A DNA stretch of 64,000 nucleotides, taken from positions 213,854-277,853 of the forward strand of contig NZ_QUKD01000008.1 in the NCBI RefSeq assembly GCF_003480915.1, in the 5' to 3' direction. Below, piece after piece: positions 54,285-63,343 of this stretch. A program made the position numbers and the translations under genes. Origin of the DNA: Parabacteroides sp. TM07-1AC. Its GTDB lineage: Bacteria; Bacteroidota; Bacteroidia; Bacteroidales; Tannerellaceae. How positions within the stretch are numbered: position 1 is the stretch's first letter; each line of letters begins with the position of its first letter. The notes below the pieces were generated by a model that did no database searches, was not told where the DNA came from, and was given only the letters and a program-made list of their open reading frames with translations.

Positions 54285-54776
54285 ATGAAAGAAGAATGGT
54301 TCCCTCTGGTCAACGAAGAGGGAGAAACAATAGGTAAGGCGACACGCCGGGAATGCCATAGCGGGAGCAAACAATTACATCCGGTCATCCACCTGCATAT
54401 CTTTAATGATGCAGGAGAATTGTATCTACAAAAGCGTTCGATGAATAAAGATATCCAACCCGGCAAATGGGATACGGCTGTCGGCGGACATATCGATTAC
54501 GGAGAAACAGTGGAAGAAGCCCTTCGCCGAGAAGTTCGGGAAGAATTAGGTATAACCGAGTTTACACCACAATTCATCACCCGCTATGTTTTCGAATCGG
54601 TCATCGAAAAAGAACTGGTCAATACTTTCCGTACCGTTTATAACGGAGAAATCCAACCGGATGCCGAAGAGTTGGATGGCGGACGTTTCTGGCCGATGGA
54701 AGAGATAAAAGCCAATCTGGGGAAAAGCGTGTTTACTCCCAATTTCGAGCAGGAGTTTCAACGATTATTCTTATAA
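54285..54776 (+). CDS. Nudix hydrolase, IPP-isomerase-like group
   Basis: A 163-residue protein with a complete Nudix box from GGHIDYGE to REVREELGI (residues about 65-90) that binds Mg and splits nucleoside diphosphate-linked compounds. The surrounding KRSMNKDIQPGKWDTAVGG pattern is shared with IPP isomerase-like Nudix proteins such as YfcD. Substrate unknown. Single-gene unit followed by repeat elements. Confidence 0.88.
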   Translation: MKEEWFPLVNEEGETIGKATRRECHSGSKQLHPVIHLHIFNDAGELYLQKRSMNKDIQPGKWDTAVGGHIDYGETVEEALRREVREELGITEFTPQFITRYVFESVIEKELVNTFRTVYNGEIQPDAEELDGGRFWPMEEIKANLGKSVFTPNFEQEFQRLFL

Positions 54777-54795
54777 CATATTAAAAATAGCATAA

Positions 54796-54911
54796 AAACC
54801 GTTCACCGTTCACCTAGACACACTCAACACATTGTAAAACAAGACATATCTGCAATAAACACAGGTGAACGGTTTCAAAAAAAGGTGAATGGTTAATAGA
54901 AACCGTTCACC
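54796..54911. repeat. Left cluster of AAACCGTTCACC inverted repeats
   Basis: AAACCGTTCACC at 54796-54807 and 54900-54911, complement GGTGAACGGTTT at 54864-54875, variant GGTGAATGGTTA at 54884-54895, plus a partial CCGTTCACC at 54806-54814. They make two hairpins. The same repeat family recurs at 58068-58184 beyond the VirE/HU genes. The 338-base gap holds no gene. Confidence 0.8.
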
Positions 54912-54946
54912 TTCATATTTTGTCAGTTTTGAATGTAGTGTCGTTG

Positions 54947-55086
54947 GTAGGGGCGGTTCGCGAACCGCCCTTACAGGCGCCGTCATAATGGAACAGGCAG
55001 GTTCGACCGTAGGGGCGGGGTCTGCCCGCCCTTCTTCACCGGTTGTTATATTATTGTCGCAAAGGGCGGGCAAACCCCGCCCCTAC
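54947..55086. repeat. GC-rich palindromic repeat element
   Basis: A 28-bp palindrome (half GTAGGGGCGGTTCG, 54947-54974, one mismatch) is followed by a long inverted repeat of about 25-bp arms (GTAGGGGCGGGG... at 55009-55033 and its complement at 55061-55086) around an AT-rich loop. Composition differs sharply from the surroundings. It looks like a dispersed REP/MITE-type element. Confidence 0.75.
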
Positions 55087-55114
55087 AAAACCTGTCATTT
55101 GGGTTCATTATTTT

Positions 55115-57175
55115 CTACACTTTCCTCACCAAACAATAATAATTCCCAGTCCTCGTATGTATCTTCCGAATCCCTGAGGCATTCAGCATTTTACCGAAAC
55201 GACAAGCCGACGTATTACTGAACTTCCGTTTGGAGCGTTCCGAAATAATATCCAACAATTCGACTGACGTAAACCGCTCTTTCCGCTCCCCTTCTTCCGG
55301 CAAACGGAAATAACTGAACAGATATTGCATCTCCAACGGCTCGTCTTGAAAACCGGCATTACTCTGCGTCAACAGCTGCTCTTCTTCCGTATTCAGCCAA
55401 TAACGTTCGCCCGAACGAATAGCATGGACTGCCTGCGCATACAACTGTTCGTACTCCAACGGAGAAGAAACATCGATCGGCCCCGTTACCTGTACACATA
55501 CATACCGACGACTGCCGGTCGGATCGGTCAGCAACTCCATCGGATTGGCCGTAGCCGAAAAAGAAGCCAAACGCCTCATCTGCTGAAATGTCTTCTGATG
55601 CGGGCGGCGTATCTTCACTTCCGGTTTCTGGATCAGGTGTTTCAAATCAGCCTGATACTTCCGGCTCAAACGGTCGAACTCATCGATCGTGATCAACACG
55701 TTCTGAGCCATCAATAACTCCGCTTCACTCTTATTCTCCAAATTAATACTTTCCGCATGATAATCCCTTAACACAGGCGGCAGAAGCAAACGGAAAAACG
55801 TCGATTTCGAAATCCCTTGTCCGCCAACCAGTACCGGCACCAGGCTGTTCGCATACAGCCGGTCTGTCTTTTGCCAATGCGCAACCATGCTGACAAACCA
55901 GACATAAAAACGATTCCTCCACTCCGGATCCGATGTCGGCACCGTATCCGCCAATGCACGTATCCGGTCCTTTCCGTCCCATCCCGGCAAATTGTATAGA
56001 AACTCCTCCAGCGGATTATAGTTCGGTACCCGCGGTGAATAAATATAACGCCTCACATCTTTATCCCAGATATCGAGCCCTTCCTCCATCGCATTCAGAC
56101 AGATCCCGTTCAGCACCTCCGGCGTCACCGGTCGGAAACGAAAACAGAAAGAATGTTTCTCCCTGTACTCTACCTCCCCGATAATCTCGTTCTTCCGAAA
56201 CTCATACCGCCGTTTCAGAAACTCCTCCATCCGTGCCAGCAGGTTCATCGGCTGCGGCAGGCAAGGTTTTTTCCCGAACGATTTACGCGAAAGATACACA
56301 TTATGAACCGTCAGCCTCAACAAAGGCTGATCGCCAAGACTCCACATCCGGAAATAAAGCCAGCGCACGACATCTTCCTCCGGAACACCCGAATCGAAAC
56401 AAAGCGCACTGACCGCCGCTATAAAATCTTTCGGTTCCTTCTCTCCCCAATCGGGACCCTGTTCGCGATACACCTGATTCAGGCAAGTCTCGAAAAGCAT
56501 TGCCATCTTATTATATTGCTCCACACCCGGCAAGATACGTGCCAGCGGATCATCAGAAACCCGTATCTGTTCCGTATATGCGGAATCTTCAGGCATCTTC
56601 AACGGCTGTTCCATCCGGACAGGCAACGACTCCGGATTATAAAAACACTCCGGATCGAACGACAAGCGGCATCCCCGGTCGAGCGACGGCTCCTTGAAAT
56701 CGACCGGCCACTGTAATTGCGCCTGATAATGCAATACCGCCCTGCGATAGGCATGTGCATGAAAACAATCCGCCGCCTCTTTCTCCACCGGCAGCGAACC
56801 GTCCGGCAGCGTATAGCGAACCACGACCTTCACACTCAATCCGCTTGAACCGATAAAGGCCAATAAAGGCTGGTTGTACTTTGTAATCTCATCACGCAAC
56901 CGCCTGGCCTCCGCCCTGTTTGCCAAACGATTAAATTCCAGTAAAACCAAACCGTTATACTGCTTCCAAACCTGCTCCTTATAACCGGAAGCAAAGAGTA
57001 CCACCGGAATTTTTTCCGCATCAGCCAACCGGCTTCCGGGCGAACAATAAGGAATCATTTCACGCATATCCCTCACCCGCCGGGCTTGATCCTCATCCTT
57101 TATACGTTCCGCGACGGTTTCCAGTGCCACCAGCTTGCCGGAACTCAGATTTCCTTTCAATAATGTAACTTTCAT
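55115..57175 (-). CDS. VirE-family primase/helicase-like protein
   Basis: A 686-residue protein with a BT4734-like N-terminal domain (about 60-190), a middle linker, a VirE-type superfamily-3 helicase-like ATPase (about 400-600) with Walker A VGGQGISKSTFF and Walker B VLITIDEFDRLS, and a C-terminal wing domain of about 70 residues. Such proteins resemble phage or plasmid primase-helicases. It starts one base after the HU-like stop. A 22-bp tandem array lies upstream of the pair. No integrase or mobilisation gene is nearby. Confidence 0.85.
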   Translation of the reverse strand: MKVTLLKGNLSSGKLVALETVAERIKDEDQARRVRDMREMIPYCSPGSRLADAEKIPVVLFASGYKEQVWKQYNGLVLLEFNRLANRAEARRLRDEITKYNQPLLAFIGSSGLSVKVVVRYTLPDGSLPVEKEAADCFHAHAYRRAVLHYQAQLQWPVDFKEPSLDRGCRLSFDPECFYNPESLPVRMEQPLKMPEDSAYTEQIRVSDDPLARILPGVEQYNKMAMLFETCLNQVYREQGPDWGEKEPKDFIAAVSALCFDSGVPEEDVVRWLYFRMWSLGDQPLLRLTVHNVYLSRKSFGKKPCLPQPMNLLARMEEFLKRRYEFRKNEIIGEVEYREKHSFCFRFRPVTPEVLNGICLNAMEEGLDIWDKDVRRYIYSPRVPNYNPLEEFLYNLPGWDGKDRIRALADTVPTSDPEWRNRFYVWFVSMVAHWQKTDRLYANSLVPVLVGGQGISKSTFFRLLLPPVLRDYHAESINLENKSEAELLMAQNVLITIDEFDRLSRKYQADLKHLIQKPEVKIRRPHQKTFQQMRRLASFSATANPMELLTDPTGSRRYVCVQVTGPIDVSSPLEYEQLYAQAVHAIRSGERYWLNTEEEQLLTQSNAGFQDEPLEMQYLFSYFRLPEEGERKERFTSVELLDIISERSKRKFSNTSACRFGKMLNASGIRKIHTRTGNYYCLVRKV

Positions 57176-57176
57176 T

Positions 57177-57788
57177 TCACACCTCTTTTTTCTCCGCTAA
57201 AACATAAACAGCTACTTTCGGACCTCCCAGACGAACGATACGCCCCTCTTCTCTCAACAACTTCAGATCCTGCTGGGCTATATAACGGGAACAGACATTC
57301 ACCCCCATGCAATCGGAACTGGTGACCTCCCTGTGATTCGACAGATAACGGAGAATACGTTCCTGACGTTGCCCGGGAATGTAGGCCACTTTTTTTCGAT
57401 AATCCGTCGCCCTCTCGAAATGCATGGAGCTCATCTCCTTTTTCAGTTCCTTACAGGCCCGGAAAACAACTTTCGAAAACCGGATACTTTCCGCCCTGAT
57501 CTCTTTGGGGTCACGTATAGGCGGACATTTAGCCGTAACATAAAACGAACCTATCCCATCGATCTCCACCGAGTCACCGTCTTTCAGTGCCCGAACCAAC
57601 TCTTCTTTAAAAAAAGTCATTATACCTTTGACCTCTCCTTCATTGAAGGTACCGCGATCGGCAATTATCTCACATAACTTTTCAAAACGCAGCACCTGCC
57701 CTTCCACGACACGGGCATGCAATACGCCTTCTTCTTCTTCCTGTCCGGGAGAATGAGGATTTTTGTAAAACAAATACTTTGCTGGCAT
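57177..57788 (-). CDS. HU-like DNA-binding protein with C-terminal winged-helix-like region
   Basis: About 203 residues from the ATG at 57788 (MPAKYLFYKNPHSPG, usual start for the family); an earlier ATG at 57821 adds 11 residues. The HU-like domain covers about 20-120 (IGSFYVTAKCPPIRDPKEIRA in part). The C-terminal part (about 130-200; ERILRYLSNHREVTSSDCM, LLREEGRIVRLGG) resembles a winged helix. It is the first gene of the VirE operon and could bind the tandem array upstream; that is inference. Confidence 0.8.
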   Translation of the reverse strand: MPAKYLFYKNPHSPGQEEEEGVLHARVVEGQVLRFEKLCEIIADRGTFNEGEVKGIMTFFKEELVRALKDGDSVEIDGIGSFYVTAKCPPIRDPKEIRAESIRFSKVVFRACKELKKEMSSMHFERATDYRKKVAYIPGQRQERILRYLSNHREVTSSDCMGVNVCSRYIAQQDLKLLREEGRIVRLGGPKVAVYVLAEKKEV

Positions 57789-57874
57789 ATATACGATTGT
57801 TTTTTCTACTCCCTGCCTCACTTGTAAGTAAGGAGTAAGTCAGTACTATTTAAGGCAAACCCTATAACTCTTTC

Positions 57875-57960
57875 ACTTAACGACCGTGGTCGGCATGCTT
57901 AACCACCTCCGTCATCAAGCTTAACGACGGAGGTCGCAAAGCTTAACGACAGCCATCCTT
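57875..57960. repeat. Tandem array of four 22-bp units (iteron-like)
   Basis: Units begin at 57875, 57897, 57919 and 57941, exactly 22 bases apart, with core GCTTAACGAC (first two units have one or two changes, the last is incomplete). Units two and three contain an inverted ACCTCCGTC / GACGGAGGT pair. The array is 87 bases upstream of the HU-like gene. Plasmid iterons have this size and spacing, and a helicase-primase gene follows. Confidence 0.8.
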
Positions 57961-58067
57961 TGATTTCAAAGTCGTATCTAAAGGTATAGTTTATTATTGG
58001 TTTTGTGGTAATATACAGGGAGAAAAGTGTTACTTATTTTAAGTGCGGGAAAATATGAAACTCAAAA

Positions 58068-58184
58068 GGTGAACGGTTTAAGCCAACCATTCACCTTTCA
58101 GAGAAACCGTTCACCCTCCATTCACCCACTTAAAGTAAAACAAACCAGTACTTTAAGAAGGAAAAGGTGAAGGGTGAATGGTTT
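58068..58184. repeat. Right cluster of GGTGAACGGTTT inverted repeats
   Basis: GGTGAACGGTTT at 58068-58079, AACCATTCACC at 58085-58095, AAACCGTTCACC at 58104-58115, CCATTCACC at 58118-58126 and GGTGAATGGTTT at 58173-58184. The last three form one long nested hairpin with an inner CTTAAAGTA / TACTTTAAG pair (58129-58137, 58149-58157). It matches the family at 54796-54911 on the other side of the VirE/HU genes. The 424-base gap (57789-58212) holds these and the 22-bp array only. Confidence 0.8.
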
Positions 58185-58212
58185 ATAAGCGTTTTTATAT
58201 GTATTCTTTGGA

Positions 58213-59601
58213 TTACTTACACATCTCGTTGATCACCGCGATCAGTTCGCCGCCAATCTCTTCAGCTTCTTCCATAGTGTGAGCTTCTGAATAGATACGG
58301 ATGATCGGTTCTGTATTACTTTTACGAAGGTGAACCCACTTATCCGGGAAGTCGATCTTCACACCATCGATATCTGTAATATCATATTGAGCGAATTTCT
58401 CTTTTACTTTAGCCAGGATAGCATCCACATCGATATCCGGAGTCAGTTGTACTTTCTGTTTAGAGATGAAATACGGAGGATAGCTGGCACGTAACTCACT
58501 TGTCTTCATTTTCTTCTTTGCCAGATGAGTCAGGAACAAAGCGATACCTACCAACGCATCACGACCGTAATGGCTGGCCGGATAGATCACACCGCCGTTG
58601 CCTTCACCGCCAATCACTGCATTGGTTGCTTTCATCTTCGTAACAACATTTACCTCACCTACAGCAGCTGCATTGTATTCGCAACCATGAGCACGAGTGA
58701 CATCACGCAATGCACGGCTTGAACTCAGATTGCTGACAGTGTTACCGGGAGTATGACTCAAAATATAATCGGCAACAGCTACTAATGTATATTCTTCACC
58801 AAACATTTCACCGTCTTCGCAGATAATAGCCAAACGGTCTACATCCGGATCGACAACGAAACCGACATCTGCTTTCGCATGCTTCATCAGGTCTGAAATC
58901 TCTGTCAGGTTTTCAGGGATAGGTTCCGGATTATGAGAGAAGTTTCCGTGAGGTGCACAATGCAGTTTAAAGATTTCCTTTACACCCAATGCATACAGCA
59001 AATCCGGCAAAACGATACCACCCACAGAGTTCACTGCATCAATAGCTACCCGGAAGTTAGCCGCCTTGATAGCTTCTACGTCCACCAGGTCAAGATTGAG
59101 TACACTCTCGATATGTTTCTGTTTATATGTATTGTCGACAATCACTTTTCCCAAATGATCGACATCTGCAAATTCAAAACTTTCGGAAGCTGCAATATCC
59201 AGTACCTCAGCACCTTCAGCAGCATTCAGGAACTCACCTTTCTCGTTCAACAACTTCAAGGCATTCCATTGTTTCGGATTATGACTGGCAGTCAATATAA
59301 TACCGCCGCATGCTCCTTCCATAGCTACGGCTAATTCAGTAGTCGGGGTTGTAGCCAGATCGATATCGACAACATCGAATCCCATACCTGTAAGCGTACC
59401 CAAAACCACCTGTTTAACCATCGGTCCTGAGATGCGGGCATCGCGTCCGACTACGATTTTATTTGTTGTAACTGTCGTGTTTTTTCTGATGAAGGTAGCA
59501 TAAGCTGCTACAAACTTCACTATGGCCAACGGATTTAGTCCGTCCTCCGGTGCTCCGCCTATTGTACCGCGAATACCGGAAATAGATTTAATTAGAGTCA
59601 T
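58213..59601 (-). CDS. glmM: Phosphoglucosamine mutase
   Basis: A 462-residue alpha-phosphohexomutase with the phosphoserine motif TASHNPKQWN, metal loop DPDVDRLAI, sugar-binding GEGNGGVIYP and a C-terminal phosphate loop (RKSNTEPIIRIYSEA). GlmM converts glucosamine-6-P to -1-P for UDP-GlcNAc, the precursor of murein and of the glycans made by the polysaccharide locus. Last gene of a housekeeping run, 12 bases after the DUF4827 stop. Confidence 0.92.
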   Translation of the reverse strand: MTLIKSISGIRGTIGGAPEDGLNPLAIVKFVAAYATFIRKNTTVTTNKIVVGRDARISGPMVKQVVLGTLTGMGFDVVDIDLATTPTTELAVAMEGACGGIILTASHNPKQWNALKLLNEKGEFLNAAEGAEVLDIAASESFEFADVDHLGKVIVDNTYKQKHIESVLNLDLVDVEAIKAANFRVAIDAVNSVGGIVLPDLLYALGVKEIFKLHCAPHGNFSHNPEPIPENLTEISDLMKHAKADVGFVVDPDVDRLAIICEDGEMFGEEYTLVAVADYILSHTPGNTVSNLSSSRALRDVTRAHGCEYNAAAVGEVNVVTKMKATNAVIGGEGNGGVIYPASHYGRDALVGIALFLTHLAKKKMKTSELRASYPPYFISKQKVQLTPDIDVDAILAKVKEKFAQYDITDIDGVKIDFPDKWVHLRKSNTEPIIRIYSEAHTMEEAEEIGGELIAVINEMCK

Positions 59602-59613
59602 AAGTAAATTAGA

Positions 59614-60198
59614 TTATTTTTCAAATGTATATCTTACTTTTTTGAAATAAACCGGGAAATATTGGCTTTGAAAAGTATTTCCCATCCGCTTAAACGGAAC
59701 AATCAGTCGAACGACAGCCCCTTCCCCTACATGATATAGAGGCGTTGCCAACCCTTCGCCGACAAATTGATCAGGGAAGTAATTTACATATTCTCCGGAA
59801 TAAACATTATAACCGAAAACAAATTCAGTTGGATATCCATAGACATATGATGGTCCGTAAGTTAGGTTATTAGCCATTAAATAAGCTGTATCCGAATCCA
59901 GTATTCCATACGCTTCAAACCGGCAAAAGACCTTTGTTTGTCCCAATACCGCCCTATTCCCATTACCGGAATCTATCACGTTCAGATACACATCATTGTC
60001 CAACTTCACAAATTCATTTTCCTTAAAAACACCATCTGACGGATAGTTTTTAAGAATCTTAAATCCCTCATGATCAATCAACCGATCAATCGCTTTCCTC
60101 TCATCCTTCAAATGCTCAGTATACGACTTCGTTTTATCGCACGAAGCCACCAGCAGAGCCACACACAAAATCATCAGGATATTAAAACCTCTCTTCAT
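59614..60198 (-). CDS. DUF4827 lipoprotein, FKBP-like
   Basis: A 194-residue lipoprotein with lipobox LLVASC (Cys20), then a mostly beta protein of the DUF4827 group, regarded as FKBP-type peptidyl-prolyl isomerase-like in Bacteroidales. It has no clear catalytic site to read. It precedes glmM in the same direction and has its own possible promoter box at 60228-60235. Confidence 0.8.
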   Translation of the reverse strand: MKRGFNILMILCVALLVASCDKTKSYTEHLKDERKAIDRLIDHEGFKILKNYPSDGVFKENEFVKLDNDVYLNVIDSGNGNRAVLGQTKVFCRFEAYGILDSDTAYLMANNLTYGPSYVYGYPTEFVFGYNVYSGEYVNYFPDQFVGEGLATPLYHVGEGAVVRLIVPFKRMGNTFQSQYFPVYFKKVRYTFEK

Positions 60199-60227
60199 CT
60201 GTTATTCTTTAATGTATAAATGAGCGA

Positions 60228-60235
60228 CAAATGTA
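60228..60235 (-). promoter_or_regulatory. Promoter -7 box before the DUF4827 gene
   Basis: TACATTTG on the minus strand, about 30 bases before the ATG at 60198; -33 box weak. Confidence 0.45.
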
Positions 60236-60253
60236 AATAATATCTGCCATATC

Positions 60254-61303
60254 TCAGGCAAGTTTCTCTATTTCTTCTGTTTTATTAGGATTAAATTCTT
60301 TCAATCCCTTTTCAAACGTAGCTACAGCATCCTCCAAAGAGCCGAAAAACTCTCCGCCGGAAGCATTTTTATGTCCGCCGCCATTAAAATACTGACAAGC
60401 AAACAGGTTACAAGGAAAATCACCTACCGAACGGAGTGAGACTTTAATATAATCTCTGTCTTCACGGATAAAGACACTGAATGTAACTCCCTCAATACTT
60501 AACGGCATATTGACAAAACCCTCCGTATCCCCTGTTTTGTAATGGAACCGATCCAATTCCTCCTTTGAAAGAGTTATCAGGGCCGCATGATGTTCCGGAT
60601 AAATCCTCATCTTTTCATACAAGACATACCCTTGCATGCGCAGACGAGATTCAGAGTAAACCTGGAATACCTTACGATATATCAAGTCTTTATCGATCCC
60701 TTTCTTGATCAGCTCACTGATGATCGTATAAATTTCCGGTTTATTGGAATTATAAGTAAACGAACCGGTATCCGTCATCATCCCTGTATAGATACATGCA
60801 GCCGCCTCTTTCGTCATCAGATCGAACATTCCCATACGGCAAATGAAACGGAAAACCATCTCGCTGGTCGACGACATTTCCGGATACGACATCGTTACCC
60901 GACAGAAATCGGCCGGATTCAGATGATGATCGATCATCACCTTACGCCCTTCAGAAGCGATAACGGCAGGAGCCAGCTTCTCGATACGCTTAGGCTCGTT
61001 AAAGTCCAGGCAAAAAATAACATCCGCATCATGGATCAGCTGTTCGGCAAAATCAGGATACTTCTCATGAATCACAATATCTTTTGCTCCCGGCATCCAT
61101 CTGTAGAACGAGGGAAATTCATTCGGGACAACAACTGTTACATTATCTTTACCATACGTAGTAAGGAAATGGTACAACCCCAAAGAAGAACCAATAGCAT
61201 CACCGTCAGGGGTGACATGGGTTACAATGACAAAACTTTCGCCTTTCTCAACGTATTTCTTGGCTTTCTGTATTTTCTCTTCGTGAATGATTTTTGTAAT
61301 CAT
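60254..61303 (-). CDS. DHH-family phosphoesterase, NrnA-like (oligoribonuclease/pAp phosphatase)
   Basis: A 349-residue protein with the DHH metal motifs THVTPDGDAIGSS, CLDFNEP and MIDHHLNP, and the DHHA1 domain end GGGHKNASGG. NrnA enzymes degrade short RNAs and 3'-phosphoadenosine 5'-phosphate. Start at 61303, with a promoter box at 61325-61332. Gene order rpe, comEC, DHH, DUF4827, glmM is a compact housekeeping run. Confidence 0.88.
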   Translation of the reverse strand: MITKIIHEEKIQKAKKYVEKGESFVIVTHVTPDGDAIGSSLGLYHFLTTYGKDNVTVVVPNEFPSFYRWMPGAKDIVIHEKYPDFAEQLIHDADVIFCLDFNEPKRIEKLAPAVIASEGRKVMIDHHLNPADFCRVTMSYPEMSSTSEMVFRFICRMGMFDLMTKEAAACIYTGMMTDTGSFTYNSNKPEIYTIISELIKKGIDKDLIYRKVFQVYSESRLRMQGYVLYEKMRIYPEHHAALITLSKEELDRFHYKTGDTEGFVNMPLSIEGVTFSVFIREDRDYIKVSLRSVGDFPCNLFACQYFNGGGHKNASGGEFFGSLEDAVATFEKGLKEFNPNKTEEIEKLA

Positions 61304-61324
61304 ATATAATCTTGTTTACAGTGA

Positions 61325-61332
61325 CAAAGGTA
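61325..61332 (-). promoter_or_regulatory. Promoter -7 box of the DHH gene
   Basis: TACCTTTG on the minus strand, about 22-29 bases before the ATG at 61303. RNA start near 61318. Confidence 0.5.
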
Positions 61333-61347
61333 GTACTTTTTTGCGTT

Positions 61348-62625
61348 CTACCCAGTAAAAAAACGTTCAATAAGCAATTCAAAGAATATAAATAACAATA
61401 GAAGTAAACCTGCCAGAAGAAACCCCGGCCGCCTGGTTTTGACATACAATAAGAATGAGAGTATGGAAGAATATCCCAGCACGGTAAACCATACATCGAT
61501 ACGCCCCTGAAAAGTAACCTGCGTCACGCGACTGAAAGCATCTACGATCCAAAACAAGGTATGCGTCAGCTTTTCTACAAACAGCTGCAACAATCCGTAT
61601 CCGGGAATACCGGGAGGAAGCAAGAGCCAGACAAGCCCTGCCGGAATAAGAAAGGTCGACAGGAAGGTCAATGGCAGATTGGTGCAAAGGAAGACCAGCG
61701 AGAACTGCCGGAAATAATAGAGGCAAAGCAAGGTCGTTCCCGCCTGAGCTGCCAGTGTGACGGTTATCCAGCCCCAGGGTATTGCCACCAACGGATTTCT
61801 CACGACGATAAGGTTCTGTAAACGAGGTTGTAGAAACAAGATCGCCAAGACAGCCAGATAGCTCAACTGAAAACCGACATCGAAGAGATACAACGGATTA
61901 AAGACCAACATGCAGAAAGCTGCTGCCGCCAATGTATTATACCCGTCAGTCCTCCGCCTAAGTACCTGCCCGGTCAGATAAAGCGTCAGCATCAAACCGG
62001 CACGAACAGCCGACGGTGCCAATCCGGTTACCACCACAAAACACCAAAGCAGGCAAAGTGTCGACAAATACCTCCCCCATCTACAGAAACCACTCTTAGG
62101 CAAAAAAGAGAACAGGAAAGACAGGAACCCGCAGACGACAGCCACATGAAAACCACTTACTGCCAAAAGATGGGCAACACCGGTGACGGAAAACCGCTTC
62201 CTCACATCACGGCTCATATCTTTACGATATCCCAGCGTAATGGTTGCCAGCACCGACTTCTCTTCTTTAGACAGATTCAGCCGGTCGAAAGGCTTCAGCA
62301 AGTCGGCTTGTTCCTGCCGGGCAAATTTCATTAATGAGGAAACAGCAGGTTCTTCCCTCCTGTCCTGCCAGTAAGCAGTCCGCTGTATCGAAAAGCTAAG
62401 CAATAAAGAAAGGAATACCACGCCCCATATCCAGCGTAATTCATAATTACAACCTTCCGGCTGCATGCCCGGAGCCAGCCAGGCAAAAGCGACGAAGATC
62501 ATAGAAACTACGATCAGTAACAACGAGACGAGACTACAATGAAAGGAAGATTGCAGCAAGATTCCGGTTATCCAAATGAAAAGCGGCCTGACAAACGGCC
62601 GCTTCTGTATTTCTTTCAGGATCAT
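61348..62625 (-). CDS. ComEC/Rec2-type channel protein, short form
   Basis: A 425-residue membrane protein with the competence domain (GVAHLLAVSGFHVAVVCGFLSFL in part: AHLLAVSGFHVAVV) and about ten helices. Classical ComEC has about 650-800 residues, with an N-terminal OB-type and a C-terminal metallo-beta-lactamase domain. Here both are missing: it starts with two helices and ends shortly after the last helix (LLLLFIFFELLIERFF). It may be a shortened DNA-uptake channel or a relic of one. 33 bases from rpe. Confidence 0.82.
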   Translation of the reverse strand: MILKEIQKRPFVRPLFIWITGILLQSSFHCSLVSLLLIVVSMIFVAFAWLAPGMQPEGCNYELRWIWGVVFLSLLLSFSIQRTAYWQDRREEPAVSSLMKFARQEQADLLKPFDRLNLSKEEKSVLATITLGYRKDMSRDVRKRFSVTGVAHLLAVSGFHVAVVCGFLSFLFSFLPKSGFCRWGRYLSTLCLLWCFVVVTGLAPSAVRAGLMLTLYLTGQVLRRRTDGYNTLAAAAFCMLVFNPLYLFDVGFQLSYLAVLAILFLQPRLQNLIVVRNPLVAIPWGWITVTLAAQAGTTLLCLYYFRQFSLVFLCTNLPLTFLSTFLIPAGLVWLLLPPGIPGYGLLQLFVEKLTHTLFWIVDAFSRVTQVTFQGRIDVWFTVLGYSSILSFLLYVKTRRPGFLLAGLLLLLFIFFELLIERFFTG

Positions 62626-62658
62626 ACAAAGGTCGGTTTTGGTTGGTTATCAAATTCT

Positions 62659-63309
62659 CTACATCTCTTTCAGCTCTTTTATCGTTTGTATCGGATCAGG
62701 AGAGCTGAAAACAAAGCTACCGGCAACCAGTACATCCGCCCCGGCTTCAAGCAATCGTTTTCCTGTTTCCAGATTCACGCCGCCATCTACCTCGATCAGC
62801 GTATCCAGTCCCCTCTCGCGGATCATTTCTTTCAGACGAGTCGTCTTATTGACTGAATGCTCGATAAAACGTTGTCCGCCGAAGCCCGGATTAACCGACA
62901 TCAGCAAAACCATATCCAAATCCTGAATAATATCTTCCAGCAAACTGATCGGAGAATGCGGATTTAAAGTAACAGCCGCCTTCATACCAGCCTCTTTTAT
63001 CGCACCGATAGTCCGATGCAGATGCGTACAGGCTTCATAATGCACATTCATCATATAAGCACCTGCCGCAGCTACTTCCTTGACAAATTTCTGGGGTTCG
63101 ACAATCATCAGATGTACATCCATCGGTTTCTTCAGGATAGGCTTGACAGCATCCAGCACCGGAAAACCGAAAGATATATTCGGGACGAAAACACCATCCA
63201 TAATATCCATGTGCAACCAGTCTGCCTCACTATTATTGATCATTTCCACCTCTTTTTGCAGGTTCAGGAAATCGGCAGACAACAAAGAAGGAGCAATTTT
63301 ATGTTTCAT
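62659..63309 (-). CDS. rpe: Ribulose-phosphate 3-epimerase
   Basis: A 216-residue TIM-barrel enzyme from the ATG at 63309 (MKHKIAPSLLSADF). The ATG at 63330 is not used because the promoter box lies at 63328-63335. Metal and catalytic residues are in HMDIMDGVFVPN, LMSVNPGFGGQ and EVDGGVN. It interconverts ribulose-5-P and xylulose-5-P in the pentose pathway. First gene of the housekeeping run. Confidence 0.93.
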   Translation of the reverse strand: MKHKIAPSLLSADFLNLQKEVEMINNSEADWLHMDIMDGVFVPNISFGFPVLDAVKPILKKPMDVHLMIVEPQKFVKEVAAAGAYMMNVHYEACTHLHRTIGAIKEAGMKAAVTLNPHSPISLLEDIIQDLDMVLLMSVNPGFGGQRFIEHSVNKTTRLKEMIRERGLDTLIEVDGGVNLETGKRLLEAGADVLVAGSFVFSSPDPIQTIKELKEM

Positions 63310-63327
63310 AATCTCAAGTCTTTTTGG

Positions 63328-63335
63328 CAAAGGTA
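63328..63335 (-). promoter_or_regulatory. Promoter -7 box of rpe
   Basis: TACCTTTG on the minus strand. RNA would start near 63321, 12 bases before the ATG at 63309, which fixes the start choice. Confidence 0.6.
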
Positions 63336-63343
63336 CAAAAAAA

